Shown here: piece by piece, positions 1-11,318 of the stretch
How the letters are laid out: every line of letters starts with the position of its first letter
Position numbering within the stretch: the first letter of the stretch is position 1
Source of the DNA: Tethya wilhelma
Taxonomy: Eukaryota > Porifera > Demospongiae > Tethyida > Tethyidae
Direction of reading: 5' to 3'
Assembly: GCA_964030475.1 (NCBI GenBank)
Contig: CAXIPT010000007.1
Span: forward strand, 2,601,318 to 2,665,317
Length of the DNA: 64,000 nucleotides
The notes under the pieces: generated by a model
The model's database searches: none
What the model was told of the DNA's origin: nothing
The model's input: only the letters and a program-made list of their open reading frames with translations
Program-made: the position numbers and the translations under genes

Positions 1-605
1 ACAACCGATTTTTTTTTTTTTGGACAGTCACTGGGAATTCCCCTGGTGATTCACCTAAAATTAATTTGCACGTGCATGGACTATGCATGTGAACTGATGT
101 GCATAATTATGGGCATATACGCAATATAGTAGAGTAAGCCACCAATTATCGGCCACCATCGAATTCGGACGCGATTTTTGACTTACCAGCTGGTGCAACT
201 ACTCCAAGTTTGGTACCACAAGATAGCCCATGAAAAGTTACACTGGGTTGTGCAGACTTCAAGCCCCGCCCACTCACCTGGAAGGTTTCCTAACGTCATT
301 AAGCGCTGGCCGAAAAAAATCAACAATCGGCCACAAACCATCATATTTCGGACTGCAGCTCAAAAACCCCCTGAAACTTATGGTTGAGCTACCAAATCTG
401 GAAATCAAGAAGTTCAATCTTCCTGCTACTGATATTCCAAATGTGGACCTGATTGCAAGTATGACCGTCTCTAACAGAGCTGTCATATCACCATGATCGA
501 GCGATCAATTATCGGACACCTATTTTCCCTATTTTTACTGAATTCTGCCATCTACGGTAGATGCAAGCGAGATTTGAGGCAGTAGGCATGTAGAGTAGCT
601 TATTG

Positions 606-637
606 NNNNNNNNNNNNNNNNNNNNNNNNNNNNNNNN
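606..637. other. assembly gap (N run)
   Basis: A run of 32 undetermined bases. It interrupts a repeat region, so the left half of the foldback element that begins near 650 cannot be traced. Confidence 0.95.
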
Positions 638-649
638 GCCAAGAGTTGT

Positions 650-800
650 ATATAAAAAAATGAAGTAGTCATGTGCCGAAATTGAGACACGCCTTGTTCC
701 AATACTTTTTACCGCACTGCCCATTCCTACACTATTAATTTTTTTGAAATTTTTACTACTTGTTCATTCACTTTTTTCAACACAACAGTGTGGAGACTAT
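650..800. repeat. half copy of foldback repeat family also at 58843-59200
   Basis: The block carries the words AGTCATGTGCCGAAATT, TTTTTACCGCACTGCCCATT and ATTTTTACTACTTGTTCATT. It matches the right arm of the foldback element at 59093-59200 and, inverted, the left arm at 58817-58951. The matching arm is not visible here because of the N run just upstream. A weaker, more decayed piece is at about 46490-46560. Confidence 0.7.
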
Positions 801-2563
801 CAGACTGGTAAGTCTCTACAAAAAGCTTGAGTAGTATAATTTTTACATGCACTTCATTATGCTGGAAGAGGCTAATGCGCATGCGCAAAATAATGCCACG
901 TGGAATGCGACCTCTGAACCTACTTACAACTTGAGATGGCTGCATTGCTGTACATAAATTTATACACTAAGTTTCAAAGCTTTCTAGTTTTTGTTTAGGC
1001 TTATTTGTGATGAAAACGAGTATCAAGGAATGTAGTACCTATGAAAAGAAGTTACTTTGTGTTGTCAAAGTTGGCTCAACACATTCTGTTTCTCTGGAAA
1101 TGCTTTTCAAGTAAGTCAGTTAGTAAGTAAGTACGTACGTACGTACGTTAGCAGAACAAAATGGCACTATGGTGGCTTCCCACTAGCGCCCTCTACGATT
1201 GCCAAGGAACTGTTTTATGAGATTTAGGCCTTGCATGCAATTGTTAATCTGTCAGTGAGAGCCTCTGAGCAAGTTTGAAGATATAATTTTGTTTTGCTAG
1301 AGTTTTATGATCATGAACATTTTGTATTGTGTCTATGGGACATTCGGCCCATTCCTACTATACGTACTACCGTACGTATGATATATCAGTGATTTTGAGC
1401 AAACAGAGAGTACTTCAATTAGTACCTAGCTGTAAGGTTCACATAGCTAGCTATAGCTAAGTAGCTATATACCTCCCAAAATTTTTTTGAAACCGCTGAG
1501 GTAAGCCGGGCTATAGCTATAATTATGGCTAACTTCAAAAACCACTCATCAGCTACAAGATGTGTGGCTGGTACTAAATAGAGTTCTTAGAATCTAGTAG
1601 GTGGTTTCTGGCTACTAAACATTACAATTTTGAAGTTTAGTTATTTCCTGGTGGCCCATTTTAGTAATATTAGTTTAGTTTTAGTTATTACAGTAACTGT
1701 AGATTGATTATGCTTCAATTAATTGTTGTGAGACCCTTTTAGTTTGCTTTAAATACACTTTTCATGTACCTTGAAACATGTGGTTTAGACTCAGTTTTTC
1801 AAGTAACTGAAGATTAGTTCTAGTTAATTTGACATCAAAAACTTTTAGTTTAGTTTTTGTTATCAAAATACCCCAAACTAATAAGGGTTTTAGTTATAGT
1901 TAACTAAAATAACAAAAATGGGAGAAAGCTCTCTGTATGATATATATATATGAGCTTGCTTGATAAATATAAAGATACTGAGAAGTAACTATGGTCTTAC
2001 GCTAATGATGATATTTTTGTTTTTGTTGTACAATCATGAATACTGTTGTTGCTTGTTTGTTTCAGCATGTAGGTATACCATCCAATTCTAATCCTCTACC
2101 CTGCCCAGAATACACACACAGAGCCCAGGTGAGCTCCTCTGATGATGCTATGCCTTAGCTCTACAGTATACTTTTGGAGGGGGAGCATAGTATACTATTC
2201 CCATGCAAGTACATAATATTATCATAGTTTGAACTTTTGACCTTCCATTCATATAATATAAATTATATTGCTGTACAGGGTTGTAGTCGAGATTAGGATC
2301 ATGATGATTGATCGTGGGGATTGGCCCGGATTGCTAAACTTGTGCCCATGTGAGTAACAGTCAATAGAACGACTGAGAAAAAGAAGATATTCAATTAAGG
2401 AAATCTAACACATTAATTATCACAAGTCGGTGTTTCAGTTCTGTATGTATGTGACTTCACAATGTACCTTATCACGTATTACCTATGTAATCAATAATAG
2501 TCTCAAACTACACACACTACATTTGTATCCTCCCATTTCCAATCTTCTATCCTGCCCATGGGT

Positions 2564-2567
<4 letters not shown>

Positions 2568-2615
<48 letters not shown>

Positions 2616-2846
2616 TATATAGTTGTACGTATGACTCTTAAGTGGGAGGCACTCAATGCAGCATGGTCGAGTGCTGTATGCACACTTAAAGGTATATGCA
2701 GCTATTTTGTTGGCCATTGATCCCCTACCAGTGACCCGTATATATAGCTATAGTAGCTACTCTATTATCACCTCCACCCAACCAGTAACTGGTAATTATA
2801 GCCTATAATATAAAAACTTTGTGCGGCTGCTAGGCAATGGCAAACA

Positions 2847-2885
<39 letters not shown>

Positions 2886-2895
2886 ACACACGTAC
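2568..2895. repeat. two CA microsatellites flanking a dispersed repeat
   Basis: Pure CA runs lie at about 2568-2613 and 2850-2893. Between them, about 2620-2825 is a dispersed repeat. A diverged copy lies in inverted orientation at about 32220-32430; shared words include TATAGCCTATAAT and CACCTCCACCCA. Confidence 0.7.
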
Positions 2896-3401
2896 ACACA
2901 TGCACACAATCGCAACTGTATTAACAATAATAATGCTTATTCATTTGATTGGCCATTTCTCAACTCTGTCTCCTGTGTATTAATTCCACTCAATGGAGTT
3001 TTTAGTATGACTACATGACCTCCATGCCATGGCACCATTGAAAGCTAAAATGGGGGTCAGAGACTGCATGTGTAGCACACAGCAGCTATGTAGTGGCATA
3101 CAAAAAGGTAGACTATAATAATGTTTATAATCCGAACGTGCACATGACTTGACCAGTGTTTATTAATACAAATACCTGTAGCCAATAACAATATATAGTA
3201 ACTTATACAGTGGCATCAGAACTATATTTCGAAATGTAAACTGTAAACCTTAAACATATCATTAAGTATACAAACAGAAACAACGGCCGGCAAGTAAACT
3301 GATAACTTCAGACTCTAAACAATAGCTTGTTCATGATAAAATCATGCTAAATACCAGCTAAGTGCTATAGTTATTGCAAATATCTGAAAGTTTAAATTTA
3401 G

Positions 3402-5310
3402 TTGAACTGTAGCAGCTCACTACTCACCGGAGCTATGATACTGTTATGCTCTATCTGTGTAACTTTATTGATGTTAGTATCACAGCCATGTTTTAGTGAA
3501 AAGATATTGAGCAAGAATGCTCTGCTAGTCAAGTCCAACTCCTGTGGTATTACCAGTGATACAATACTGAAGAAAAAATGCCCTGTTTGGTTTAAACCGG
3601 ACAAAGGTAACAACTCATCGTGCCAATGTGGAAACACAATTGAGAGTTTGATACAATGTGAGAGTAGCACACAAGAAACGAAATTTAATCGTGTTTTTTG
3701 CCTGACTTATGATGTTACAAGTTACACTGTCTATGGTGCATCATGTCCTTACAATAATTGGAGAGAGAACAACAGTACTTCTCTTCAGTTGTTTACTAAG
3801 GTCATTCTTCCACCAAACTTTATATCCAATATCACTATGGATCAGCTTAATAGTGGAATGTGTGATGATTTCAACAGGACTGGTCTGTTATGCAGCAAGT
3901 GTATGGCAGGTTTAGGACCATCAGTTATGTTCACGAGAGAATGTGTAGAATGTTTTGACAGTGGATATGGATGGCTTGTCTACATTACAGCAGCACTTGG
4001 TCCAACCACACTGTTTTGCATTATAGTTATAATTTTTCGTATTGATGCAAATTCACCAATCATTAGCACAGTAATAATGTGTTGTCAGCTAGGTGTGTGC
4101 TTGAAGTATAATACATCAGCTGGTACAATGTTCGAATTCAGTCTAACAAAGTTGAATCCTTTTATAGCCTCTGTCCTGTCAATTTATGGTTTCTGGAATC
4201 TTGATTTCTTTCGTGATCTGATTCCTTCATTCTGCATCAGTTCCAAAATGAACATGCTTCAAGTTGTAGCACTTGACTATTTGGTTGCACTGTACCCTCT
4301 TGTAGTGACAGCTGTCGTTTAGTATTGCATTGAGTGGCATGACAGAGGGTGCAAGGTGCTAATTACTTTGTGGAGACCATTTCATCCATGTTTTGTGAGG
4401 TTTAGAAGAGGGCTGAACATCAAAGGATCTGTTGTCAATGTACTTGCAACATTCATGGTCCTTTCTTATTGTAAACTTTTCTATATCTCGAATGGTTTAC
4501 TGAGACCTATCTCCCTCTACAATGGCTGTGGAGATAAGACATATGTGGTTTACTATGAGCCATCAATATTATTTCTTAGTAAACCTCACATACCATATGT
4601 CATACTTGCCATCGTGTTCTTTTTGCTGTTTAATTTTCTTCCCTTGGTGTACATCCTATTCTATCAAAACAAGCTCGTTCAAAGGTGCCTTCAAACCTGT
4701 AGAATGAATGTGATCTTGTTCTCTGAGTTGGCTAGGGTCTTTCACATCCATTACAAGGATGGTATTGATGGAAAACCTGACTGTTGTTGGTATGCTGGTG
4801 TTTATTTTATGTATCGAATTTTGTTTTTGATAATTTATGACTACCCTGGCCTCACTTACGGTCATTCATTTATAATATTGCTGATACTAAGTGGAGCAAT
4901 AACTGTAGTTTGTGCATACTTAAAGCCCTACAAGAAAACCATCTTTAATTTGTCTGAAATTGTTTGTTTTAGTATTAATTATAACATTCCTAATTTCTTA
5001 TTGTAGTTACTTTTTTTATATAAATCAAGCAATTCCGAGTTCCATTGGTTCCCTCATACCAATCCTTGTCATTGGGCTTCTTCCACTACTTCTCGCTCTT
5101 TGTTTCATTGTGCTTAAGTTGGCACTAATTGTGATTTCTTTCAACTGCACTCAAGTTCTTGTACAAAAGGTTAAGAATCGAGTTCTAGGCCAACAGCCTA
5201 TAATAGGCTGTTGGCCTAGAACTCGATTCTTAACTTTGTTCCTCATCGATTGGAGTGCCCATCTGAATATGAGCCATTGTTTCCACCAGCTCGGAATTAG
5301 TGCTACTTAA
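3402..5310 (+). pseudogene. decayed multi-pass membrane protein with Cys-rich ectodomain
   Basis: The N-terminal 306 codons begin with a hydrophobic signal-like stretch and continue as a Cys-rich ectodomain with many potential N-glycosylation sites and a CSKCMAGLG motif, then transmembrane segments. A TAG at 4320-4322 interrupts the frame. The same frame then resumes with HDRGCKVLI, LWRPFHPCFVRFRRG and several more membrane segments until about 4965. There the frame shifts by one and continues in 4960-5310 with further hydrophobic helices. Two lesions in otherwise coherent coding sequence indicate a pseudogene, or less likely sequencing errors. The layout (Cys-rich ectodomain, then many TM helices) resembles a large uncharacterised membrane family I associate with sponges; the function is unknown. 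The tail also contains a perfect palindrome. Confidence 0.65.
5170..5234. repeat. 65-bp perfect palindrome
   Basis: Arms 5170-5201 and 5203-5234 are exact reverse complements (32 bp each) around one central base. The left arm begins GTTAAGAATCGAGTTCTAGG. It lies inside the open frame near the 3' end of the decayed membrane-protein gene and reads through without a stop. Confidence 0.95.
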
Positions 5311-5858
5311 GTTATTGACTGTATGCTAAACGAAATTACTTTTACTGCTTGAAAAAATTATATACCTCAACTGAACAGCACAACTATAGTCTACTGTACA
5401 GCAGAACTGTTATTATACTGTATATAATTATATGAACTTATTAACATTTTTGTGTTTTCTATTATATTATGATTAATTATTTTAGCCTTGATCAATTGTG
5501 GCAACAGTCATGGACTCTTGGAGTTATAAAAATGTCATTGAAAAGTTATTAAGACAAAGTGTCATAAAATCCATATGTACTAGCTGATGATGAGTGATGA
5601 AATATATAAAAATCTTTACACTCAGGGTATGTGTCAAGGGATTGAATTAATTAGACATCACTGTTTCTGCACAGCATCTACTTGTGTCCTCTCATACAAT
5701 GTTGTAGTAATTGGTTGGGCGAGAACATTTATACCAGAGCACCAGATATACTGTATACAGTCAACTTACATTAAAATCACATAGAAACACAATAACAATA
5801 AAATTAATAATGATACAATATAGGCTGTACGTGCATATAATACTCATTCAATTCATAT
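5311..5858. other. intergenic, AT-rich
   Basis: This lies between the convergent 3' ends of the membrane-protein pseudogene and the NB-ARC/TPR gene. It is AT-rich with no recognisable coding or RNA feature, and probably holds both 3' ends. Confidence 0.6.
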
Positions 5859-7750
5859 TCACACTAGCATAGGTTGATCATCCAACTTTGATGTCACCTT
5901 TCCAGCTTCCAGTCTCTGTTTGTGACTCTCCGTCTTGTCTCCAAGCATGGCATACACTATGCTACTCACATTCAAAGTCCGCACGGTCTCAGAATGAGGC
6001 TCGAAATACAAGTTCTGATGAGCCATCACAGACAGATCAATGTACTTCTTTGCCATCGTCAAGTTACCCAATGAAAGATAAGCGTGAGCCACATCAGTCA
6101 GTGATCGTGAAACAAGTTTACGCTGTCGTTTCATGACTTTGCCATTTGACGGAAGTGTCTGATATGCACCCAAAGCTCTTTCAAGAAGGTCTTTGCATTT
6201 CTCCTTATCTCCCAACTCACTGTACACAATGGCAAGGGAAGAGAGGGTGAGTCCAACTTCAAATGGAAACTCGGAGGTGGCAACTTTCGAGGTTATCTTT
6301 TCGTAAATCTGAAGCGATTCTTCGAGAAGTTCTCTAGCCTGAGCCACATCGTTCATCGAAAACTTGACATCAGCTAGATCTGTTATAGTTCGTGCAACAC
6401 ACTCACTCTTTGACCCAAACACATCTCTCTGTTCCTCAAGAACTTTGGAATACTTTTGAAAGATTTCTTCACTTGGTGGTGATAGAGCAGACTCGATTGA
6501 CACAAGGCCGTAAGAGCACGTAGCTTTGTCTGCTCGAGAGATGAGAGGGTAGCTACTAACAGCTTCGAGATGCGGTTGAAGGTACTTCCTCAGCTGGGCA
6601 TCTTCTATGTCCCCTCCGGCTGTCTTCAAGAGGGAGGACAACGAGGCAGCCACACGGTGGTAGTGAGACACTATGTGCTGGTACTCGTAGTAGTATAGTT
6701 CACCAGTTGATGTTGTGCCGAGAATGGGATCTCTTAGTGGCAGGGGTGGGTGTTTCAAATACTCATCATTAGTCATTACCCCAGGGGCAGAAATCCCGGG
6801 CAACGATCGATGGTACTTGTCGAGGCTCTGTTTACGATCGAACGTCCTGTAGGCTCGGAACCACGCCGTCTGATTGAAATGTTCCTCATCTTTCAAAACT
6901 TGTTTGTTGTCCATCAAGGGAGCAGTGGTCCGCGAGAAGAGCTGAGGGAGTTCTTCTTGTGCACATGAATGAACTTGAAGAAGTTCAAAGCCAGACTTTT
7001 TGTACGGCTTGAATGAGAATAGAGGAGACTCACGCAAATAGCTCACACCGTCTTCACCAGCAGCAAGTATGCTCGCTATTTCGGCCTGGGTTGGAGGCTT
7101 CTTACCGAAGAATGGCAACATGTTCTTAATCTGTCCAAAATACGAGTCATCATTTGCGTTCAGGTCACCAGTCAGCTCTTTGATCTTTTCCATCGGGTCT
7201 GCCTGAGGTGGGAGTAGGCTCTCTTCAGGTATCTCATAGAATGGGTGTGATAAATGCTGTAGGACAAGAGCGGCTGGTACGAGGTGGTTCAACTCACAAG
7301 AGCCAAGGAGATCGAATGTGTGCCTAAATCGAGGGTCAGATAAGGCAGCCTCTAAATAGAGTGTAAGAGTGGCTTTGATAAGATCTTTCTCTTTCAGCGT
7401 CTGCTTCAAGATGTCATGGTAAGTTGTGATGGGTGAAATGGATGGACCACCATCGGCTTCAAGAAAGGATTGGTAGATCTTGATGGTCGATGCAGCCAAC
7501 GCAATAGCAAGTGGAAAGCACTGAAGTTCCTCGAGCAGTTCTGTCACTTGTTGTTCCTGCGTAGGATCTTGAATCATAGAAAGATGTCCACTCATTTCAC
7601 TCAACATCTTCAGCCCATCACTTTTTGTCACACTAAAAAATAGCAATAATACAATGTACATAGTCATTATCAGTGCATTTTATGTAGGGCTTTGTGTTTT
7701 TAACTTTGGCGACCTTTACCCAAATTTGATGAATACAAGGGAAACTGGAA

Positions 7751-7809
<59 letters not shown>

Positions 7810-9036
7810 CTTTGCTGAATTTCCACTTGGTAATTCTTTGGCACAGCATTCTCTTTCCTTGTAGTCACCACCACTGATCCAGTGGGTCCTCCACCCCACC
7901 ACTGCTGCTGACCAACAAACAGCTTTGAGAGAGAGGAATGAAATGTTGAAGCAATGTCACTGTCCATTTCATCCACAACGATCAACCATGGGAGATTATT
8001 TGCTACTAGCTTCTCACGGATCACAGTCAGTGTGTTCGTCGATGAGAGACTGAGATGTAGAGGTTGGTTGGTTTTTGATTCCAAGAGCAATAGCAGCTTC
8101 GTTCAATGATAACTTCAACATTTTCTCACTTCTTCCATTCAAGTACAGGACAGTCGGTTTCACCGATCGGAGTCCAAACCATTTCGAACTTGTTTCCGTG
8201 AAATAGTCACATATGACAAACCAGTTCAGTCTTGCCAGCTCCAGCAGGTCCTGTGCATACACAATGGGATAGCCTTCTTGTCGAGCTACAGTTTTCAACT
8301 TTCGATCGATTTCTGCAACTTCGTTCATTCTCTGGACGATGTAGTGACCAACACATGGAGGGTAGACATCACAACAGGGATCTTTCTTCTTCTTGAATCT
8401 ATTGTACAGCTCAACAGCCATGCTCAGTCCAAGGACGATAGCACACAGAGCTAGAGAGAACTTGGTGAAGGGGTTGTCTTGAATGAACTTCTGTGCTCTC
8501 TTGAGGGGGCAAGTAGAGTGGACGAGGGAGGTGCTGGACCATCGGCAAATCTTCTTAACAGAACCTTGAGGGCAGTGACGTTGGGAATGGGGGAAAGAGA
8601 CTTTGAGAGAGATCTAAATGACGGTTTGCATGATGACCTTTGAAGGAAATAATCCACTGGAGCGAGAACTATGGAGATGAAGGAAGGCATCGTGAAAATC
8701 TTGGAAGTAGCATGGTATTGTTTCGGCAGAGAGAGCTTTCCTTGAGCAGCTAATCTATAATAAAACAGCAAGAAGTACACAAATTATAGGGTACAATACA
8801 TGTACATAAAAATAAAGTAGCCCGAATTTACCTTTTATTGTTTGCACAGAGATTTTGAAACTCATTCCATTCCTTCTCACACTTCTCCTTCTTTCCTTTG
8901 TTCCTATCAAGCATTCCTTCAGAGCCTTGTACTCGCAAGATTTGATAGTTACGAACTCTTGTTGTCTCTTCCTTGTTGATGTCCATGCCACGAGGGTGGC
9001 ATACTGCGCATGCTCAGACTTCGGGCCATTGATCAT
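5859..9036 (-). CDS. NB-ARC (STAND) ATPase with C-terminal TPRs; frame breaks, possible pseudogene
   Basis: Three exons fit GT-AG rules: 9036-8832, 8740-7810 and 7632-5859. Exon 2 has a basic leader, a membrane-type segment (FSLALCAIVLGL) and an NB-ARC core: Walker B LPWLIVVDE and sensor GSVVVTTR. The GLPL-like motif CFPLAIALA opens exon 3. The C-terminus has TPR-like helical pairs (LADVKFSMNDVAQARELLEE, AHAYLSLGNLTMAKKYI). In the family, such switches oligomerise on ligand binding. The Walker A motif GPAGAGKT (8228-8251) is in a different frame from the sequence on both sides, and exon 2 also switches frame between about 8451 and 8620. As written, no single reading frame gives a complete protein, so this is a recent pseudogene or low-quality sequence. 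The start at 9036 is the first Met of the 5'-most open exon. Confidence 0.7.
7757..7811. repeat. CT/CA microsatellite in intron of NB-ARC gene
   Basis: On the plus strand a CT run passes into a CA run. On the coding (minus) strand the GT run begins exactly at the donor after the exon ending CAGCAAAG, so the microsatellite supplies the 5' splice site. Confidence 0.8.
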
Positions 9037-9820
9037 GTGAGCAGCTCAAAAAATATGGCGACCAAGTTGATTTGAACAAGACGATGTGATAAAATCTGAT
9101 GAACTCGACGTATACGTATCTGTAGGTGTACTTAGTTGCTACCCAGCGAGTCTATAAGGTATTATTAACATTATTAAGCATTCACCGAAGCTCCAGCTAT
9201 TGGAAGGAGCTTTTGGCTGGTGATAAAACCTGTCTCAGAAACTACGAAGAGGACTTAGCGTGTTAGGACGTGCTTCAACTTTTGAAACCGAGGCTATTAC
9301 AACGGTCACTCTGGCTTTGTCGGAGTGCTTTTGCTTTGGGGAAGGAGGTATGTGTCATGAATATTGCTTGAGGTGATATGTATCTGGGTGTGGTTAAATT
9401 GTTTCTTGAGCCATAGCTCTACATCNATGAGAGAGAAGGAAGAGTATCGAACTGCATGTGCATGCTCATGTAGAGACACTCCATACTGACAAAAAGTGAC
9501 ATGACATGCATCTGAGTAAACTTATGTAAATGGGGCATGTATTTTATATACGTCATCAAGAGCATATTGAAAAACATGCAAGCCACTCATATTATCACTA
9601 AGTGCAAGCAAGCTTATTTATGAAGGACCTAACAAACCTGAGCAAAAGTAAACAACCAGCTTCAGGAAGGCAGAACTTGAAAGGGCAAAGATTGAATAAA
9701 GTTTGTGGCTATGTCCCGTATATACGTCATGCTATAACATATATATTATAATTAGTGATGTTATATGTACAGAGTGTTTCTATACGAGTATCATTGTATG
9801 CGCAGCTCAATACTCTTCTT

Positions 9821-10560
9821 AGCCTTGTTCCCAGGATCCTCCCTAACGTATATTTTCTTCAAAAATAAGGAGAGAGAGAGAGAGAGAGCCTAGTACATTT
9901 TATCACGTGAGTGATGCAATCAATGATGCTCTTCGATTTTTTAAATAAATTACGTAGGTCTTTTACCGCGTGTTTCTGTGAGCTAGCTTTCTTGCTCCTA
10001 GAGGCCCAAGAGTCGAAAACAAAAATAGATAAGCTTCAGTTCTTGTTATCTACAGTCAGAAAAATTGCTTTAGCTATCGCTCAACTATGAAAGATGCTTT
10101 GACAGCGTGTTGTAACCGTTTGTGCTCTAAAAAACGATGCAGGCCAATTTCTGGATACGAAAAATCTTGGTCAATGCAGGGTGAGTTTCAAAAAAATAGC
10201 CGATAATGGGTTATAATAATGTAGCGTCTATACACCTAGCTCCCTTACCAAGGCTAAACATAAGAGTGAAAAAACAAAGAGGGCATGAGCTGAGATGACG
10301 GAAAAAAATTTGCTGACGTAGGCCACGTCTACCTTCACGTCTAGTCTATCTTGCGTCACTCACGTGATAAAATGTACCACGCTCTCTCTCTCGTTATTTA
10401 TACTATACTCTATACTCTTCTCTCTCTTGTACTCTATAGTAGCCTCATTCCCAGGCTCTCACCTTTGACCTTACACTCACGGTAAGGTCATAGATAATAC
10501 ATACGGGCGCCTATGTATTATCTATGGTAAGGTCAAAGGTGAGAGCCTGGGAATGAGGCT
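9821..10560. mobile_element. composite foldback element, non-autonomous
   Basis: Both ends carry the sequence class AGCCTxxTTCCCAGG (9821 forward; reversed at 10542-10560). Internal inverted words ACATTTTATCACGTGAGTGA (about 9894) and TCACTCACGTGATAAAATGT (about 10357) support a palindromic organisation. There is no transposase frame. The right part (10441-10560) is itself a near-perfect hairpin. Confidence 0.55.
10441..10560. mobile_element. 120-bp near-perfect palindrome (foldback MITE)
   Basis: The 33-bp arms 10441-10473 and 10528-10560 are exact reverse complements, starting AGCCTCATTCCCAGGCTCTC. An inner inverted pair (CATAGATAATACATA / TATGTATTATCTATG) sits around a CGGGCGCC core. The same terminal word recurs near 9821, 12884, 29317, 39668 and 46854. 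Confidence 0.85.
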
Positions 10561-11179
10561 AGCGCTACTCTATTGCCACCTCCCTGTTTGAGTAAATTTT
10601 AGATTCCTAGTTACACCCCCAGCTGGAATGTGACCTGAATCATTATTAGTCATGGATCAGGAAATGGCCCATAGGGAACAGAGTTATGGACCACAATCAC
10701 CCTGCCACGGTTTTTATGCATGTGTTAATAGATATTTATAGGAGGGAGTTATTATTATGAGCCAATGTTTTCGTAAAACCACCACTTCCAATGATGACGA
10801 GAGCTCCCATCTTTATTAAAATATGAACACCCACCTGTATGTGCTAGTGACTCCCGCGATGGAAGTAGAGTTAATTTGCGTCTTTGTAAATATTAGCCGC
10901 GCAAGTTTGAGTTGCAGCAGTCAGCCCAGGTTACATCTTTCAGTCGCTGGACAATCTCAGAAACACTCCAGGTCCATTTGTGTAGGGGAATTCCCAGGGA
11001 CTTACCGTTACTTTAGCGATTTTTATCTGACGATAATACTACAACACAAAGAACCGATCCTTACCAAATATAATTCTGCATCGATTAACAAAAATTTATT
11101 TTCATTGGTGCATATAATAATTATTGTGTTTGCTCATTGATATTTCACTAGTATAATTATATAATAATGCTATTAATTA

Positions 11180-11278
11180 TTCACACTAGCATAGGCTGAT
11201 CATCCAACTTTGATGTCACCTTTCCAGCTTCCAGTCTCTGTTTGTGACTCTCTGTCTTGTCTCCAAGCATGGCATACA
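11180..11278 (-). pseudogene. duplicated 3' scrap of NB-ARC/TPR gene
   Basis: This 99-bp block matches 5858-5956 (the C-terminal codons of the NB-ARC/TPR gene) with about two substitutions, and ends at the single N at 11279. It is either a second gene copy cut by the contig join or an allelic contig end placed here. Confidence 0.8.
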
Positions 11279-11318
11279 NCACACACACACACACACACAT
11301 GTGCACACACACACACAG

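Larger units (their letters stand above)
1..3401. other. intergenic, repeat-rich
   Basis: I see no convincing exon here. The stretch holds an assembly gap (606-637), half of a foldback element (about 650-800), a short GTAC microsatellite (about 1121-1149), a low-complexity run rich in TTTAGTT-like words (about 1640-1920), two CA microsatellites (about 2568-2613 and 2850-2893) and a dispersed repeat (about 2620-2825). The short open frames at 178-496 have no recognisable domain and look like chance. Confidence 0.6.
9037..11318. other. intergenic with foldback elements and a contig join
   Basis: No confident exon. It contains the 5' flank of the NB-ARC gene, single-N joins at 9426 and 11279, a composite foldback element (about 9821-10560), an open frame at 10823-11140 without recognisable domains, a duplicated scrap of the NB-ARC gene (11180-11278) and a CA run (about 11280-11318) that serves as the acceptor region of the first visible LIS1 exon. 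Confidence 0.55.

Noticed and set aside
178..496. Overlapping frames near the window start
   Set aside because: No domain, no splice context, frames on both strands equally open; probably chance in repeat sequence.
2430..3018. Open frames with long Thr-His or Cys-Val runs
   Set aside because: They are translations of CA/GT microsatellites with no conserved flanks; the same applies to frames over other dinucleotide runs (for example 20004, 25799, 26316, 29046).
4320..4322. TAG as a reassigned sense codon or recoding site
   Set aside because: Other genes here use TAG and TAA normally as stops, and the same gene has an additional frameshift; pseudogene is simpler.
10823..11140. 105-codon frame before LIS1
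   Set aside because: No recognisable domain. A possible antisense kinase-like helix (EIVQRLKDV) is too short to support a gene.
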